Below, piece by piece: positions 44,288 to 54,088 of a DNA stretch of 64,000 bases (positions are counted from its first letter, which is position 1; the number at the start of each line of letters is the position of its first letter). The translations under genes and the position numbers were made by a program. This DNA is from an uncultured Eggerthella sp. (GTDB taxonomy: Bacteria > Actinomycetota > Coriobacteriia > Coriobacteriales > Eggerthellaceae), in assembly GCA_900542525.1 (NCBI GenBank), contig UQNZ01000001.1, positions 248,001 to 312,000 of the forward strand, in the 5' to 3' direction. The notes under the pieces were generated by a model, which was not told where the DNA came from, ran no database searches, and saw only the letters and a program-made list of their open reading frames with translations.

Positions 44288-45766
44288 TTACGCCGAACCT
44301 TCCCGCTCGCGCGCTCGAGCGGCCACGAGTTCTTTGAATATCTCGCCGCGTTGCTCGAAGCAGGTGAATTCGTCAAATGATGCGCATGCTGGCGAAAGCG
44401 CGATGATATCTCCTGGCTCTGATAGAGCAAGCGCCCTATCGAACGCTTCAGCCATATGCGGAGCCTCGTGGTGAGGTAACGGGGAGAGAGCGAACGCCTC
44501 CAAAAAGCGCGGACCCGCTTCACCATAGCAGACGACCGCCTTGCAATGCTCGCTGGCAACTTCAACAAGTTCGGCTAGATCGGTGCCCTTATCATCGCCG
44601 CCCAAGAGCACGATAGGCCTACGCGGGGCGAAGGCAGCGAGCGCCTTCAAGGTTGCATCCACATTGGTCGCCTTGGAATCGTTATAGCATTCAACGCCAT
44701 CAACAACGCCGCATGCCTCGATGCGATGCTCGAGCGCGGTGAAACTCTTCAGACCCGCACGCACCTCATCGATCTCAACACCCACTACGAGTGCCGCGGC
44801 GGCGGCAGCGAGCGCATTCGAGATGTTGTGCTCACCAGGAATCTGCAGTTCATTCATCTCGATGAGAGGATACGTTGCTCCATCGAATTCAACAACGAGC
44901 TCCGCACCATCAACGAAGGCGGCATTCTCGGAACCGCAGGCATCGATCATACTGGTGAAAAGCCCTTCCGCGGTGCCGATGGGGATATAGGAAAATCCTC
45001 GCTCTTCTGAGGGAATACCTTTGAGCTGACGCACGTAGCCACGCACGATATCGTTCATCGCATCCATCACTACTACGCCGCCGCTACGTGCAAGATTCGC
45101 GTAGATGCGCTGCTTCGTCGCGCAGTACTCCTCAAAGCTCCCGTGCCATTTCAAGTGATCAGGCGTGATGTTGAGCAGCACCGCCACATCGGGCGCAAGA
45201 TCTTTGGTAGAAGCTAGCTGATAGGAAGAAATCTCAGCAACGAAGTAGTCGGTCTCACCCTTGCTCACTGCTTCGATGCACGTGTCGCCGATGTTGCCCA
45301 CCGCTTGCGCGCGCCAACCTTGAGCCTGCAACAAATGCGCACAAAGAGCAGTGGTCGTGGTCTTGCCATTCGTACCCGTAATGGTGATCCAGGTTGAATC
45401 AGCTGCACTCTCGCGCCAGGCGAATTCAACTTCGCTGATCACTTCTTTCGCATGGGCGAGCGCATTTTGGTAGAAATCAGAGAATTGCGAGATGCCAGGG
45501 CTTGCGATACAGAGATCGAAATTGCCAGTAACTTCTATCGTGTCGAAGAAGACCTGGGCGCCAGCAGCTTCAAGCGTTACTGCGAACGCGCGCGCATCCT
45601 CAGAAGAAGCGCCCGCATATACGCAAAATGACTCAAGACGCTCTTGCTGCGTGAGAAGGTAATCGCATACCGCTCGACCCGTCGTTCCGAGACCGAGCAC
45701 CATCACCTTGCCCAGTATTTCAGGGGCCGCTTTTCGATCGGCACACATCGATGGATTTTCGCTCAT
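44288..45766 (-). CDS. murD: UDP-N-acetylmuramoylalanine--D-glutamate ligase
   Basis: 492 residues. VMVLGLGTTGRAV opens the nucleotide-binding domain; ITGTNGKTTTTALCAHLLQA is the ATP loop; ITPDHLKWHG and VECYNDSKATNVDATLKAL follow, then VLLGGDDKGTDL. It adds D-glutamate to UDP-MurNAc-L-Ala. It is slightly longer than usual, with an extra stretch in the central domain. The start follows AGGATCGTCC. Confidence 0.95.
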   Translation of the reverse strand: MSENPSMCADRKAAPEILGKVMVLGLGTTGRAVCDYLLTQQERLESFCVYAGASSEDARAFAVTLEAAGAQVFFDTIEVTGNFDLCIASPGISQFSDFYQNALAHAKEVISEVEFAWRESAADSTWITITGTNGKTTTTALCAHLLQAQGWRAQAVGNIGDTCIEAVSKGETDYFVAEISSYQLASTKDLAPDVAVLLNITPDHLKWHGSFEEYCATKQRIYANLARSGGVVVMDAMNDIVRGYVRQLKGIPSEERGFSYIPIGTAEGLFTSMIDACGSENAAFVDGAELVVEFDGATYPLIEMNELQIPGEHNISNALAAAAAALVVGVEIDEVRAGLKSFTALEHRIEACGVVDGVECYNDSKATNVDATLKALAAFAPRRPIVLLGGDDKGTDLAELVEVASEHCKAVVCYGEAGPRFLEAFALSPLPHHEAPHMAEAFDRALALSEPGDIIALSPACASFDEFTCFEQRGEIFKELVAARAREREGSA

Positions 45767-45806
45767 GGACGATCCTTCCTCTCGCTCAGGCAGACGATGC
45801 CTGTCT

Positions 45807-46856
45807 CTAGGCTACCATCGTTTGGGCAAAGAAGATGCAAAATCCGACAGCAGCAAAGCATGCCGAGATGATCCAGAAACGCACGACCACCTTCACTTCG
45901 CTCCATCCGCGCTTCTCGAAATGATGGTGAAGTGGCGCCATAAGGAACAAGCGTTTCTTCGTACGCTTGAAGTAGAACACCTGGATCATGACAGAAAGCG
46001 CCTCGATCACAAAAAGGCCACCGATGATAAGCGAGATAACCTCGGTCTTCGTGACGATAGCAATGCAGCCAAGCGCCATGCCGAGCGCGAGCGAGCCCGT
46101 ATCGCCCATGAAGATATCAGCTGGATAAGCATTGAACCACAGAAAACCGATGCAACAACCCGCGATAGCCGCGCCCACGAGCGCTGCATCGAGCATGCCC
46201 AAACGGTACGCAATAGCCGCCATAACGAGAATTGCCATCATGACCGTGCCCGCCGCAAGGCCGTCAAGGCCATCGGTAAGGTTGGTCGCGTTCGAAAGCC
46301 CCATGAGCAGGATGTCGCAGAAGAGCAGATAGAGCCACGGGATACTGAACTGCCCTGCAGGAACATCGAAAGGAAGCGTGGTGGTGAGGATGCCAAGATC
46401 GAGCGTGGCAACGAAGGGAATATCGATGGTGGGTGGAACGCCAAGCCAATTCACCACCGCGAGGACGAACGCAGTTGAGATAAGGAACTGTCCGATGAGT
46501 TTCGCTTTCGGCGTAAGACCGAGCGAACGTTCTTTCGCTACTTTCGAAGCGTCATCGATAAGTCCCAGCACGCCAGTGAGGATGATCGCCAGCATGATGA
46601 AGGTGGTATCGAGCTCTGGAGCTGCAAGCAAAAACACCGCGATCGCCATTGCCACGAGCATGATCACGCCACCCATGGTGGGCGTTCCTTGCTTCACCAG
46701 ATGGCTTTCGGGACCATCAGCGCGAACTTGTTGCCCGATCAGATGCTTCTTCAGTCCCTTGATCCAAAATGGCATGAGCACCATCGTAACGAGCGCGCCC
46801 AAGAACACCGCAAGAAACACGGTGAAGGTCGGATACTGTGCATACACTGAAAGCAT
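45807..46856 (-). CDS. mraY: Phospho-MurNAc-pentapeptide translocase
   Basis: 349 residues with about ten membrane helices. DGPESHLVKQGTPTMGG, LGLIDDASKVAKERSLGLT, TDGLDGLAAGT, FMGDTGSLALGMAL and LMAPLHHHFEKRGWSEVKVV are the Mg-binding, substrate and HHH motifs of MraY. It moves the precursor from UDP to undecaprenyl phosphate, making lipid I. Its start shares one base with the murF stop. Confidence 0.97.
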   Translation of the reverse strand: MLSVYAQYPTFTVFLAVFLGALVTMVLMPFWIKGLKKHLIGQQVRADGPESHLVKQGTPTMGGVIMLVAMAIAVFLLAAPELDTTFIMLAIILTGVLGLIDDASKVAKERSLGLTPKAKLIGQFLISTAFVLAVVNWLGVPPTIDIPFVATLDLGILTTTLPFDVPAGQFSIPWLYLLFCDILLMGLSNATNLTDGLDGLAAGTVMMAILVMAAIAYRLGMLDAALVGAAIAGCCIGFLWFNAYPADIFMGDTGSLALGMALGCIAIVTKTEVISLIIGGLFVIEALSVMIQVFYFKRTKKRLFLMAPLHHHFEKRGWSEVKVVVRFWIISACFAAVGFCIFFAQTMVA

Positions 46857-48307
46857 TATGCTAATAGCCCCCTGACGATACGTTCCAACTCCATGGAGTG
46901 AGACGCTTTTACCAGCACGGCATCTCCTGGTTCGAGATGGGTATCTAATTCGTTGAGCGCCTCTCCTCGTGTCGCAACCGACACGAGGTGGTCAGCGGGA
47001 AAACCCGCCTCGAGCGCACCACGAGCGATAGAGCGCGCCAGCTCTCCCACGCAAATGAGGTAGTCAAGCTTTTGCGTAGCAGCGAATGCGCCGACCGCTT
47101 CATGACAAGCTTCGGCAAAACTGCCGAGCTCGCCCATATCACCTAATACAGCATAGCGTTTGTGCTTCACGTTAAGCGCGGAAAACATGGCCAGTGACGC
47201 ACGCATCGAATCGGGGTTCGCGTTATAGGCGTCATTGATGATCGTGATCTCGCCCTTGCCCTGCAGGATCTCCTGACGACCAGCTTCGGGCGCAGATGTT
47301 TTAAGTGCGCGAGCGATACGAGTCGGATCAACACCTGCCTGCCACGCCAGCGCTGCCACCGCACTCGCATTCGAGACGTTATGAACACCACGAAGTCCCA
47401 GTTCACAAGCGAGCGCTTTCGTCTCGCCAGGAAAATGGAGCGAAAAATGCGCACAACCAGCATCATCGAGCTCGATGTCGCTCGCCCATATGCAGGGCAC
47501 ACCTTCGTTGGTTTTGGCAGCAAAAGTTCCTGAGCCATCGAAGTAGAGCACACGAATGCTGCGCTTTGCTGTTTGCGCAGTCTCGCAGATGAAGAGCGTA
47601 TTGTCGTCTGCATAGTTCAGGACCGCAAGCCCTGTTCCCGCAGGCAGTGCTTCGACCGCCTCAGCTTTTGCCGCAGCAATCGCCTCACGTGAACCGAGAA
47701 GTTCGATATGGCACTCACCCGTGTTGGTGATGAGCGCAACTTCGGGCTTCACGAAATCACAGAGCTCTCGCAGCTGTCCCGATCCACGCATTCCCATCTC
47801 AACGACCACGAAATCGGTTTCAGGATTCGCGTCCAAAAGCGTTTTGGGCACACCAAGCTCATTGTTCTGGTTGCCTTTGGTCGCCACCACCTTGAAGGTG
47901 GTCGCAAGAACATCGCGTAAAAGATTCTTCGTAGTGGTCTTACCGGTCGAGCCCGTGAGCGCGACCACGGTGCCTTTGATGAAGCTGCGCCAACCACGCG
48001 CAAGATCCGTGATGGCAGAAAAGGTCGAACTCACTTCAAGGATCGCAGCACCCATCTCATGTGCGAGAATGCGAGTGCTCTCGGGCACCCCCTGCATACA
48101 AAGAATGATATGCGCACCCTTCCGCAGTGCCTCGTCGATGAAATCGTGCCCATCGACACGCGCTCCCGGAAGCGCCACATAGACGAAATCCTCTTTCACG
48201 TCGCGTGAATCCCATGTGATCCCGAGCGCAAGCCGTGAAGGATCAAGAGCTTCGACGATCACGGTAGCGCCGGTAAATTCTGCGATCTGTTTGGAATTGA
48301 GTCTCAT
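46856..48307 (-). CDS. murF: UDP-MurNAc-tripeptide--D-Ala-D-Ala ligase
   Basis: 483 residues. ALTGSTGKTTTKNLLRDVLA is the ATP loop; GNQNNELGVPKTLLD, NTGECHIELLGSREAIAAAK and INDAYNANPDSMRASLAMF follow, all typical of MurF. It completes the pentapeptide. It starts three bases before the end of the murE spacer and ends into mraY. No oddity seen. Confidence 0.96.
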   Translation of the reverse strand: MRLNSKQIAEFTGATVIVEALDPSRLALGITWDSRDVKEDFVYVALPGARVDGHDFIDEALRKGAHIILCMQGVPESTRILAHEMGAAILEVSSTFSAITDLARGWRSFIKGTVVALTGSTGKTTTKNLLRDVLATTFKVVATKGNQNNELGVPKTLLDANPETDFVVVEMGMRGSGQLRELCDFVKPEVALITNTGECHIELLGSREAIAAAKAEAVEALPAGTGLAVLNYADDNTLFICETAQTAKRSIRVLYFDGSGTFAAKTNEGVPCIWASDIELDDAGCAHFSLHFPGETKALACELGLRGVHNVSNASAVAALAWQAGVDPTRIARALKTSAPEAGRQEILQGKGEITIINDAYNANPDSMRASLAMFSALNVKHKRYAVLGDMGELGSFAEACHEAVGAFAATQKLDYLICVGELARSIARGALEAGFPADHLVSVATRGEALNELDTHLEPGDAVLVKASHSMELERIVRGLLA

Positions 48308-48310
48308 CGC

Positions 48311-49810
48311 TTACTGATCGAGCTCCTTGAGCGCTTGGCGCGCGACCGCGCGATCATCGAAGGGATGCTTCGTCGTGCCAATGATCTGATAGTCTTCGTG
48401 ACCCTTGCCCGCAATAAGCACGGAATCTCCAGGATGCGCAAGCGAGAGCGCGTGTTCGATGGCGCGCTTGCGGTCGGGTTCAACGCTAAAGCGCTCACCG
48501 CATTCCTGCATGCCAGCAACAATGTCCTCGATGATCGCATCGGGCGATTCAGTACGAGGATTATCGGATGTAACCACCGCGAAGTCTGCAGCGAGCGCCG
48601 CTTTGCCCATGAGCGGACGTTTGGTCGCGTCGCGGTCGCCTCCGCAGCCGAACACGACGATGGTCTTGCCTTTCGTAAGCTGCTTGACCGATGCGAGCGC
48701 TTTCTCGATCGCATCAGGCGTATGAGCGTAGTCGACATACACCGCGATCTGGCGCGCTCGATCCGAGCCTTCGCCCGCGTCAAGCATCACGTGCTCGATG
48801 CGTCCTGGCACAGGCGGCACATTGCGCAGAGCGCGCGCAATATCATGCGGCGCAAAACCGAGTTCGAGCGCAATACCGAAGGCGGTCATCACGTTCTCCA
48901 CATTGAATTTGCCCACGAGCGGATACTCAAAGGCGATCGCTTCCCCACGCACACCAAGCACGATGCGCGTGCGCGCAACATCGTAAGCGATCTCGATCGG
49001 ATGGATGTCGGCATTTTCAGCGAATCCGGTCGTGATCACATCATCGCCCTGTTCGAGCACATCGGCAACAAGCCGCTCACCCCACGTGCTATCGATATTG
49101 ATAACGCGCTTCGCAGGATAATCCGCAGAGAAGAGCCTGCGTTTCGCAGCAAAATACGCCTCGAACGTCTTGTGATAGTCGAGGTGATCCTGCGTAAGGT
49201 TGGTGAATGCAGTGACCGCAAACGTCGAATCCCACACGCGATCAAGATCGAGCGCATGCGAGCTTACCTCCATGGCCACCACATCGCATCCCGCATCGCG
49301 CATCTCGGCGAAGATATGCTGCAGGTCGCACGATTCAGGGGTGGTGTGATCGGCAGGCAGCGTTTTGCCTGCGATATCGATTCCCACCGTACCGATCATG
49401 CCGGTCGTCTTCCCTAAAGAAGATGCAATGTGCTCGACCAAATGGGCGGTCGTAGTCTTACCGTTCGTTCCCGTGATTCCTACGAGAGAAAGATCTTGAG
49501 TTGGCATTCGATAGAAGTGAGCCGCAAGATGAGCCATTGCCTTGCGCGTGTCGTTAACGAGGATGAAGGTAACATCGTTATCCCCCTTCACTTCGAGCAT
49601 GCGCTCGACCACTAACACCTTTGCACCACGATCGACGGCATCCTGCGCGAATGCATGTCCATCAGCTTTCAAGCCAACGATGCAACAGAACGCATCTCCA
49701 GGTCTCACCTTATCGCTACTATACGCGACCCCTAAGATAGGTCGATCGGCATCACCGATGATCGTAGCGTGTGTGTGGTTGAAGAGTTCTGCGCAGGTTC
49801 GATCTGTCAT
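48311..49810 (-). CDS. murE: UDP-MurNAc-dipeptide ligase MurE, meso-diaminopimelate type
   Basis: 499 residues from an ATG at 49810, six bases after AGGA; the longer frame overlaps ftsI. ITGTNGKTTTAHLVEHIASS is the ATP loop; TTPESCDLQHIFAEM, EVSSHALDLDRV and LTQDHLDYHKTFEAY follow. In the C-terminal domain SDNPRTESPDAIIEDI contains DNPR, the motif of enzymes that add meso-diaminopimelate rather than lysine. The cell wall is therefore predicted to have mDAP at position three. Confidence 0.95.
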   Translation of the reverse strand: MTDRTCAELFNHTHATIIGDADRPILGVAYSSDKVRPGDAFCCIVGLKADGHAFAQDAVDRGAKVLVVERMLEVKGDNDVTFILVNDTRKAMAHLAAHFYRMPTQDLSLVGITGTNGKTTTAHLVEHIASSLGKTTGMIGTVGIDIAGKTLPADHTTPESCDLQHIFAEMRDAGCDVVAMEVSSHALDLDRVWDSTFAVTAFTNLTQDHLDYHKTFEAYFAAKRRLFSADYPAKRVINIDSTWGERLVADVLEQGDDVITTGFAENADIHPIEIAYDVARTRIVLGVRGEAIAFEYPLVGKFNVENVMTAFGIALELGFAPHDIARALRNVPPVPGRIEHVMLDAGEGSDRARQIAVYVDYAHTPDAIEKALASVKQLTKGKTIVVFGCGGDRDATKRPLMGKAALAADFAVVTSDNPRTESPDAIIEDIVAGMQECGERFSVEPDRKRAIEHALSLAHPGDSVLIAGKGHEDYQIIGTTKHPFDDRAVARQALKELDQ

Positions 49811-49817
49811 AGCCGTC

Positions 49818-51596
49818 CTAGTCTTGCGTGATGTTGTAGCGATCGATCGCAAATTCCATTATATCTTGAAAGGCAGGTACGGTTTTTCGTTCGCCAGGCA
49901 CTTCGTTCGCGCCAACGAAGCACACGAGCTTCGTCGAAGCGTCGGGTAGATAACCAACGAATGAGATATTGTACGCGTCTTTCTTATAGCCTCCGTTCGG
50001 GCTAGCGATCTCCGCCGTGCCCGTCTTGCCAGCCACACGATAGCCCTTGATCTGAGCTTGCGTGCCCGTACCATCTTCAACGACCGCCTCGAGCATGCCA
50101 TCGAGCTTATCGATCGCAGAATCGTTATCCACGATCTTCTCGGTAGGATATTCGAGCTCTTCGCCCTTCGATGGCACGTCGATCAAGAAATGCGGTTGCG
50201 CGATCGTGCCGTTATTGGCGAGCATGCCGTAGAAACGCATGATCTGGATCGGGCTCATTTCAACGCCCTGGCCGAAACTGATGTTGTAGCCTTGCACCTC
50301 GGTCCATTTATCGCGCGGTGCTAAGTAGCCATTCACTGCACCCGGATAATCGATCTTCGTGTCTTCGACGATTCGATACTTCTGCAAGTATTCATAGAAC
50401 TTCGAGAAGGTGAGTTCTCTCGCAATCAGCGACATGCCGATATTCGACGAATCAGCCATGATGGTGGTTGCGGTCATATCCTCATCGGCGCGTTCGTGCG
50501 AGTCGGTGATCTTGTGATCCCCTACCTCAAGAACAGCAGGGCAGAAGTAGCTCTTGTCGGGCTCCACCGTTCCTTCTTCAAGAGCCGCGAGCATCGTGAT
50601 CGCCTTGAACACCGAACCTGGCTCATAATGCAGCGAGATGCCAGAAAGGTTCGTTGCGCCTTCTTTCACCGAAGACAAATCGGTGATGTCGAAGGTAGGC
50701 GCTGAAGCACACGCGAGCATCTCGCCCGTCTCGGCATTCATAACTGCACCGAATCCCGTTTTGCCGCCAACCTCATCAGTTCGTTTGACCACTGCTTTTT
50801 CAACGCGCTCTTGCAGCTCGACATCGATCGAGATAACGATGTCCTGGCCGTTTACCACCTCAGCTTCGATCTTCGTTGCACCAGGAACCGGCACACCTTC
50901 CTTGCTGTACATGGTGGTCTTCTTGCCCGGCGTTCCACCGAGAATATTGTTGTAGTAGAGCTCAAGGCCCGATATCGGCTGACCTTCGTTATTCACCACG
51001 CCGATAAGCTGGCTGGCGATCGAGCCGCACGGATAGATGCGCTTATTGGTCTTTTCGTAGTCGAAGCCATCGATCCCGAGATCCTTCACTGCTTCAAGCT
51101 GCTTTTCATCCGCCCCTTTGAACAAGTAGACGAAATTGGTATCCTGCTCGATCTTCTCGCGGTATTCAGAGGCGTTCCCACCGCATGACTGCACCAACGC
51201 ACTTACAAGCCTATCGATCTGTTCAGGATCTTGCAGTTTATGCGGATGGCAGAAGAAATTGTATGCATCGACCGTAGTCGCGAGCACCACGCCATTACGG
51301 TCGTAGATCGTTCCACGACGCGGTTCGACATCAACCGTAACCGTGCGCTGTGAATCGCTGGCGTGCTCGATGGCGTGCGCATCGATGATCTGCACCCACA
51401 CTAAACGTCCGAACACGACGATCGCGATCGCAAGAACGATCACGAGTAAGATGCTCAAGCGATGCGGACTTGTCTCAAATGTGGCCGCAGCATGCGTTGT
51501 GTACGAAGATGGCGCAGGCGTCTTAGCCTTACGCCGCGAGCGAGGCGAGGTGTTACGAGAAGGTTTTCCCGAACGGGGATTCTTCGAATACGGCAT
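49818..51596 (-). CDS. ftsI: Septal peptidoglycan transpeptidase, class B PBP
   Basis: 592 residues. A basic Ser/Arg/Lys-rich cytoplasmic tail (1-45) precedes one membrane helix (LSILLVIVLAIAIVVFGRLV). The PBP dimerisation domain (RGTIYDRNGVVLA, about 94-106) and transpeptidase domain follow, with SVFK (328-331), SSN (383-385) and KTG (524-526). No PASTA repeats are present. It crosslinks septal peptidoglycan with FtsW. It lies six bases from ftsL and eight from murE, so the cluster is tightly packed. Confidence 0.94.
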   Translation of the reverse strand: MPYSKNPRSGKPSRNTSPRSRRKAKTPAPSSYTTHAAATFETSPHRLSILLVIVLAIAIVVFGRLVWVQIIDAHAIEHASDSQRTVTVDVEPRRGTIYDRNGVVLATTVDAYNFFCHPHKLQDPEQIDRLVSALVQSCGGNASEYREKIEQDTNFVYLFKGADEKQLEAVKDLGIDGFDYEKTNKRIYPCGSIASQLIGVVNNEGQPISGLELYYNNILGGTPGKKTTMYSKEGVPVPGATKIEAEVVNGQDIVISIDVELQERVEKAVVKRTDEVGGKTGFGAVMNAETGEMLACASAPTFDITDLSSVKEGATNLSGISLHYEPGSVFKAITMLAALEEGTVEPDKSYFCPAVLEVGDHKITDSHERADEDMTATTIMADSSNIGMSLIARELTFSKFYEYLQKYRIVEDTKIDYPGAVNGYLAPRDKWTEVQGYNISFGQGVEMSPIQIMRFYGMLANNGTIAQPHFLIDVPSKGEELEYPTEKIVDNDSAIDKLDGMLEAVVEDGTGTQAQIKGYRVAGKTGTAEIASPNGGYKKDAYNISFVGYLPDASTKLVCFVGANEVPGERKTVPAFQDIMEFAIDRYNITQD

Positions 51597-51601
51597 AGGA
51601 C

Positions 51602-52078
51602 CTACTCCAATGCGGCAACAGCTGCGATGCTTTCCGTAAGAGAGATATTGCCACTCGCATCGAAGGCCACCACATCGGGTTCGAGCGTGATCGTTGAAGC
51701 AGTTGCAGGAGCTGCCATCTTAAGCTGATCAGCAGCGATGGTGCGTAGATTGCTCGGTGATGCGATAAGGCTCTTCTGAACAGCAAGCGATTGACCATCG
51801 GAGCGCATGGTTGCGATCTCTGAGCGTAACTCGCTTGAAGCGGATGCTGCGCTATACGCCGCCGAAGCAAGTCCAACCTGAATGAAGCCGATGCAAAGCA
51901 CCACCGCCAAAAAGGCAACGATCACTTTAACAACAAGAACATGGAAGTCGGTAAGGCCATGTTGGATTTCATGTTTACGCCCAGGTACAACACGAACGGG
52001 AGGCTGCTGGTGTTCACGCACCGGGCTTTGCACGGCAGTATCATAGCGATATGCAGGTGCTCCTGCCACAGTTCTCAC
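51602..52078 (-). CDS. ftsL: FtsL-like cell division protein
   Basis: About 158 residues: a cytoplasmic segment of 45, one membrane helix (VLVVKVIVAFLAVVLCIGFI), and a short outer coiled coil (SASSELRSEIATMRSDGQSL) followed by SPSNLRTIAADQLKMAAP, the usual layout for FtsL between rsmH and ftsI. Sequence alone is weakly diagnostic; position makes the call. The start is uncertain: GTG at 52078 is used, with a TTG at 52081 and GTG at 52069 as alternatives; GAAAGG lies just upstream. Confidence 0.82.
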   Translation of the reverse strand: MRTVAGAPAYRYDTAVQSPVREHQQPPVRVVPGRKHEIQHGLTDFHVLVVKVIVAFLAVVLCIGFIQVGLASAAYSAASASSELRSEIATMRSDGQSLAVQKSLIASPSNLRTIAADQLKMAAPATASTITLEPDVVAFDASGNISLTESIAAVAALE

Positions 52079-52138
52079 CAACCTTTCGGCACTTTATCTC
52101 TAAAGAGTGAACGCGCAGGATGTGAGTGAACTGCGTGC

Positions 52139-53110
52139 TCAAGAGGATAATTCATCAAGGCGCTTTGCGATGCGCAGCTTCGCACTTCTGCTTCGGGGAT
52201 TACGGGCAACCTCTTCAGCGTTCGGCACGATGGGCTTACGGGTGACGATTTCGAGTATCGGCTTGTTTCCACACACGCAAACGGGTAGATCGGGCGGACA
52301 GGTGCAACCTTTGGCGTACTCTTTGAAAGTGTCTTTGACGATGCGATCTTCAAGCGAGTGATAGCTGATGACCGCAATGCGTCCCCCTGGAGCAAGCCAA
52401 CGGATCGCCGCTTCTAATCCACTACGGAGCATATCGAGCTCCCCGTTCACTTCGATGCGCAACGCTTGGAACGTTCGTTTCGCCGGATGCCCACCACTCC
52501 TTCTGGCAGAAGCGGGTATCGCAGCCTTGATGACCTCAACAAGCTGCTGACTTTCTGTGATAGGCGCCTTTTCGCGGGTTTTCACAATAAATTCCGCGAT
52601 GCGGTTAGCCCATTTCTCGTCTGAATATGACCGGATGATCCGAGCGAGATCTGTTGCGTTTTTGGTGTTGATGATCTCTGCTGCGGTTATGGTGTGTTTA
52701 CTCGGATTCATCCGCATATCGAGTGGGCCATTTTCCTTAAAGGAAAAGCCGCGAGAAGGCGTATCGATCTGCACAGAAGAAACGCCGATATCGAAGAGGA
52801 TCGCATCGATCTGTGGAACTTCCGCTTCGACCAACAATTCGTCGAGCATGCCGAAGTTCCCGTATAAGACATCGATTTCTGGGCGTATCTCGTCTGACAG
52901 TGCAAAAAGCCGTGCAGTTGCTGCATCGAGTGCTACCTGATCTTGATCGATGCCGATGAGATGACCGGTTGTTCCGATCAACTTGGCTGCTTCGAGCGAA
53001 TGCCCCGCACCACCAAGCGTCGCATCGACAAAGGTTTTGCCCGCTGAAAGCGCTAAACCGGAGAGGCATTCATCGAGCAGAACAGGTATATGCCGATATT
53101 CGTTTGTCAC
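52139..53110 (-). CDS. rsmH: 16S rRNA (cytosine1402-N4)-methyltransferase
   Basis: 323 residues. HIPVLLDECLSGL, VDATLGGAGHSLEAAKLI (SAM loop), IGIDQDQVALDAA, FDIGVSSVQIDTPSRGFSF and GGRIAVISYHSLEDRIVKD are the RsmH (MraW) signatures. It methylates C1402 in the ribosomal P site. It follows mraZ by ten bases, the standard first two genes of dcw clusters. Confidence 0.97.
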   Translation of the reverse strand: MTNEYRHIPVLLDECLSGLALSAGKTFVDATLGGAGHSLEAAKLIGTTGHLIGIDQDQVALDAATARLFALSDEIRPEIDVLYGNFGMLDELLVEAEVPQIDAILFDIGVSSVQIDTPSRGFSFKENGPLDMRMNPSKHTITAAEIINTKNATDLARIIRSYSDEKWANRIAEFIVKTREKAPITESQQLVEVIKAAIPASARRSGGHPAKRTFQALRIEVNGELDMLRSGLEAAIRWLAPGGRIAVISYHSLEDRIVKDTFKEYAKGCTCPPDLPVCVCGNKPILEIVTRKPIVPNAEEVARNPRSRSAKLRIAKRLDELSS

Positions 53111-53120
53111 AGTGCAAGCT

Positions 53121-53552
53121 CTAGGATTCGCTCATCAGCGATGCCAGATCGACAGAGCCGACGAAATCATCCCAACGCTTCGCGTCCCAGATCTCAAAAT
53201 GATCTTCATCACCGACGAACACCACGTCTTTGTCCAGCCCAGCGATCTCACGCTGAGCAGGGGTAAGGTGGATGCGGCCCGAGTTATCAATCTCGCAGTT
53301 CCTCACGCGAGAATTGAGTACCTTACGCAGAGCAGACTTGCGTTTGCTGCTGACGTCAAAACCACCTTCGCCTTCGAAGAGTCCTTCTACCCAATTCGAA
53401 TAGTCATCCACTTCAAAGACATACAGACATTGGTTTTCCGGATCAGGAGTGATCCTGAGATCCTGTGAGAGCACTTTCCTGAAAGACGAAGGAAGCGACA
53501 AACGTCCCTTGGCATCCATCTTGTGACGGTATTCGCCTAAGAGTTCGCTCAC
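53121..53552 (-). CDS. mraZ: Transcriptional regulator MraZ
   Basis: 143 residues from a GTG at 53552, directly after a very strong GAGGAGGAGGA; the longer frame to 53642 extends through the operator region and is rejected. LGEYRHKMDAKGRLSLPSSF is the first AbrB-like half, and NCEIDNSGRIHLTPAQREIA (about 85-104) the second. MraZ forms a ring that binds repeated boxes upstream of its own gene and regulates the dcw cluster; suitable boxes are present at 53637-53669. Confidence 0.96.
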   Translation of the reverse strand: MSELLGEYRHKMDAKGRLSLPSSFRKVLSQDLRITPDPENQCLYVFEVDDYSNWVEGLFEGEGGFDVSSKRKSALRKVLNSRVRNCEIDNSGRIHLTPAQREIAGLDKDVVFVGDEDHFEIWDAKRWDDFVGSVDLASLMSES

Positions 53553-53636
53553 TCCTCCTCCTCTCAAAATAAGACTCTCCGCTGCAATGTATTTTAAGTC
53601 CATCGACCCCACATTGCAACACAAAATGCATTTTTG

Positions 53637-53669
53637 CCCCACTTTGTTCCCACTTTCACCACCACTTTT
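53637..53669 (-). promoter_or_regulatory. Three MraZ-type boxes upstream of mraZ
   Basis: On the minus strand AAAGTGG occurs three times, at 53668-53662, 53656-53650 and 53645-53639, at 12- and 11-base steps; two copies continue to AAAGTGGG. This is the direct-repeat form known for MraZ operators. A weaker ATGTGGGG lies at about 53605-53612, and CAAAGTGG occurs in the opposite direction at 53751-53758. Autoregulation of the cluster is therefore likely. Confidence 0.75.
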
Positions 53670-53887
53670 AGCGCGAGAAACGAACTTGGCACTATATGTT
53701 GTGGTTTGCTATTTCTTTTTTGCCTAGATTTTGTTATGCCGCTGGTGGAGCAAAGTGGAGCATTTTTTGTGAGAAATATGCGCGACAACGATTTTTCGCG
53801 CGAAAAACCACGCTGATCGATACAATTTCAGCCCAAAAGGGATCAAGGTGGAGCACCCGCCCATCTCGACCAGTGAATCACTTAAGA

Positions 53888-54046
53888 CAAGCAGCTGTGC
53901 CCATGAGGTACTTGGATTACTCCGAGTCCGCACTCTTAAATAGTATTAGGTTGTCCGAAGCAACGAAACGCATGAGCTTGCCGGTTTACACGGCAAGCGA
54001 ACAGCGAAAGTGAGTAATTACAAGTGCCTCGTGGGCATGCTGCTTG
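53888..54046 (+). ncRNA. Candidate structured RNA, element A copy 1
   Basis: A 159-nt element found again at 56836-56991. Its ends pair: CAAGCAGC with GCTGCTTG, then GCCCATGAGG with CCTCGTGGGC, ACTTG with CAAGT, and ATTACTC with GAGTAAT, a long irregular stem. Inside are a hairpin around GTCCGAAG (GTTG/CAAC) and one GCTTGCC...GGCAAGC-type hairpin. The wobble pairs are U-G or G-U when read on the plus strand but would be A-C or C-A mismatches on the minus strand, so plus transcription is favoured. It lies between mraZ and murJ, which both read away or across it on the minus strand. No open frame with a ribosome-binding site is present; family not recognised. Confidence 0.6.
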
Positions 54047-54088
54047 CCGGAGAACCTACCGCGCCCTTCGGCCTACCCCTACTCTCGA

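Noticed and set aside
53121..53642. Longer mraZ start at 53642
   Set aside because: The extension would translate the operator repeats and lacks family support; GTG at 53552 has an excellent ribosome-binding site and gives the normal length.
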